Part shown: positions 38,249 through 38,657 of the stretch, in pieces
Layout: every line of letters starts with the position of its first letter
Numbering within the stretch: the first letter of the stretch is position 1
Source of the DNA: a virus
Strand: one strand, 5' to 3'
IMG/VR virus record: IMGVR_UViG_3300042902_000256
Span: 1-38,657 of that record
DNA: 38,657 nt
Made by a program: the position numbers and the translations under genes
Notes under the pieces: model-generated
Told to the model about the DNA's origin: nothing
Databases searched by the model: none
The model's input: the letters and a program-made list of their open reading frames with translations, nothing else

Positions 38249-38454
38249 CCACCGAGCAGATGATCGTTGAGCGCTACGGCGTCACCCTCAACACAGACCA
38301 GCTAGCCGAACTGCTGCACATGGGGAAGAAATCTGTCACCAACTCCATCAGCGCCGACCGCTTCCCCATCACCACCTTCAAGGCCGGCAAATACCGGCTC
38401 GCCCATGCCAGCGACGTAGCCAGCTACCTGGACAACCAGCGGGCGGCGTCGTAA
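38245..38454 (+). CDS. Small HTH protein, AlpA/excisionase-like, 69 aa
   Basis: GTG 38245 overlaps the endolysin stop (GTGA). The product has an HTH with LNTDQLAELLHMGKKSVTNS and a wing-like TTFKAGKYRLAHASDVASYL, resembling AlpA/excisionase-type winged helices. As the last gene of the rightward operon it could be the missing excisionase or a regulator. Weak evidence for either role. Confidence 0.6.
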   Translation: MTTEQMIVERYGVTLNTDQLAELLHMGKKSVTNSISADRFPITTFKAGKYRLAHASDVASYLDNQRAAS

Positions 38455-38495
38455 CGGCTTGATAAGCCGCGCCGCCACAGGCTTAGAAAAGAACC

Positions 38496-38515
38496 CCGAC
38501 GCTTTCCGGCGTCGG
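38496..38515. terminator. Hairpin terminator at end of rightward operon
   Basis: CCGACGC and GCGTCGG pair around a six-base loop. On the minus strand the stem continues into GGGGTTCTTTT; on the plus strand into CTTGATTAAAA. It likely terminates transcription at the end of the rightward operon, and perhaps also counter-transcription. Confidence 0.55.
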
Positions 38516-38540
38516 CTTGATTAAAATGTTGGGAGGCTGT

Positions 38541-38657
38541 ATGGGAAAGAGTGAGCATTATGAATTGCTGTCTGCAATAAATACGCTGCGCGCCGGGTGG
38601 CTGGAGCTGCGGCTTGCCAGATTGTTTGGGACGCGAATTGAGTGTGTTGGCTCAGAT
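38541..38657 (+). CDS. Partial ORF running off the right edge
   Basis: ATG 38541 follows GGGAGG at short distance and the frame stays open through the last base (39 codons). The visible part begins MGKSEHYELLSAINTLRAGW and is helical and basic, similar in style to small phage proteins. If the ends of the window join, the frame would continue through attC 1 to a TGA at 97-99. Otherwise its length is unknown. Confidence 0.5.
   Translation, partial: MGKSEHYELLSAINTLRAGWLELRLARLFGTRIECVGSD

Overview
The window is the genome, or most of the genome, of a temperate tailed phage with a contractile tail. It probably infects a GC-rich gammaproteobacterium. The evidence is a tyrosine integrase next to a tRNA-Arg(CCU) 3' fragment, a lambda-type packaging and head module, a tail module in the gene order of phage Mu, a P4-alpha-like primase-helicase, and a divergent repressor/Cro-like pair with shared operators. 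No transposase was seen, so this is a lambda-head, Mu-tail mosaic and not a transposable Mu relative. The host assignment is inference from base composition, the integron-type cassettes and the tRNA-Arg site.

Layout. At 1-1930 lies a small array of integron-type gene cassettes: short plus-strand ORFs separated by attC-like sites with RYYYAAC/GTTRRRY ends. No integron integrase is visible. At 1979-3339 are an unknown ORF and the integrase (minus). At 3385-3634 is an attachment site: the tRNA-Arg 3' part as core, flanked on both sides by near-identical TGTGATG repeats that look like integrase arm sites. Having both arms together is what attP looks like, which suggests a free circular or permuted phage genome, or a tandem junction. 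If so, the cassette array belongs to the phage. At 3652-4563 are a compact SRAP-type protein with a 31-aa upstream ORF, a large hairpin, and a secreted small protein with its own promoter-like sequence (a moron). At 4574-26188 the minus-strand late genes run from terminase through portal, fused protease-capsid, connectors, holin-like proteins, sheath, tube, frameshifted tail chaperone, tape measure, baseplate and tail fibre.

At 26189-26495 is a non-coding block of tandem and inverted repeats, a candidate replication origin or packaging site. The leftward early operon (30463 down to 26496) encodes a Cro-like protein, an early protein of unknown function, small overlapping genes including a TraR/DksA-like zinc finger, and the primase-helicase. 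A terminator after the Cro-like gene could control it. The repressor (30558-30947) is read rightward. Palindromes of the form GAAGNATNCTTC sit in the leftward promoter and again in the rightward early promoter at 34145-34180.

Between the repressor and that second operator set lies a cargo block (30948-34100): a ParB-domain protein with a possible HEPN-like C terminus, a convergent Dam-type adenine methylase, and a HigBA toxin-antitoxin pair with its own palindromic operator. This is the strongest candidate for a phage-borne defence or addiction system. The rightward early operon (34217-38454) carries small unknown proteins, a second, unrelated ParB-like protein, an M15 peptidase endolysin and a small HTH protein. 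A final open frame runs off the right edge.
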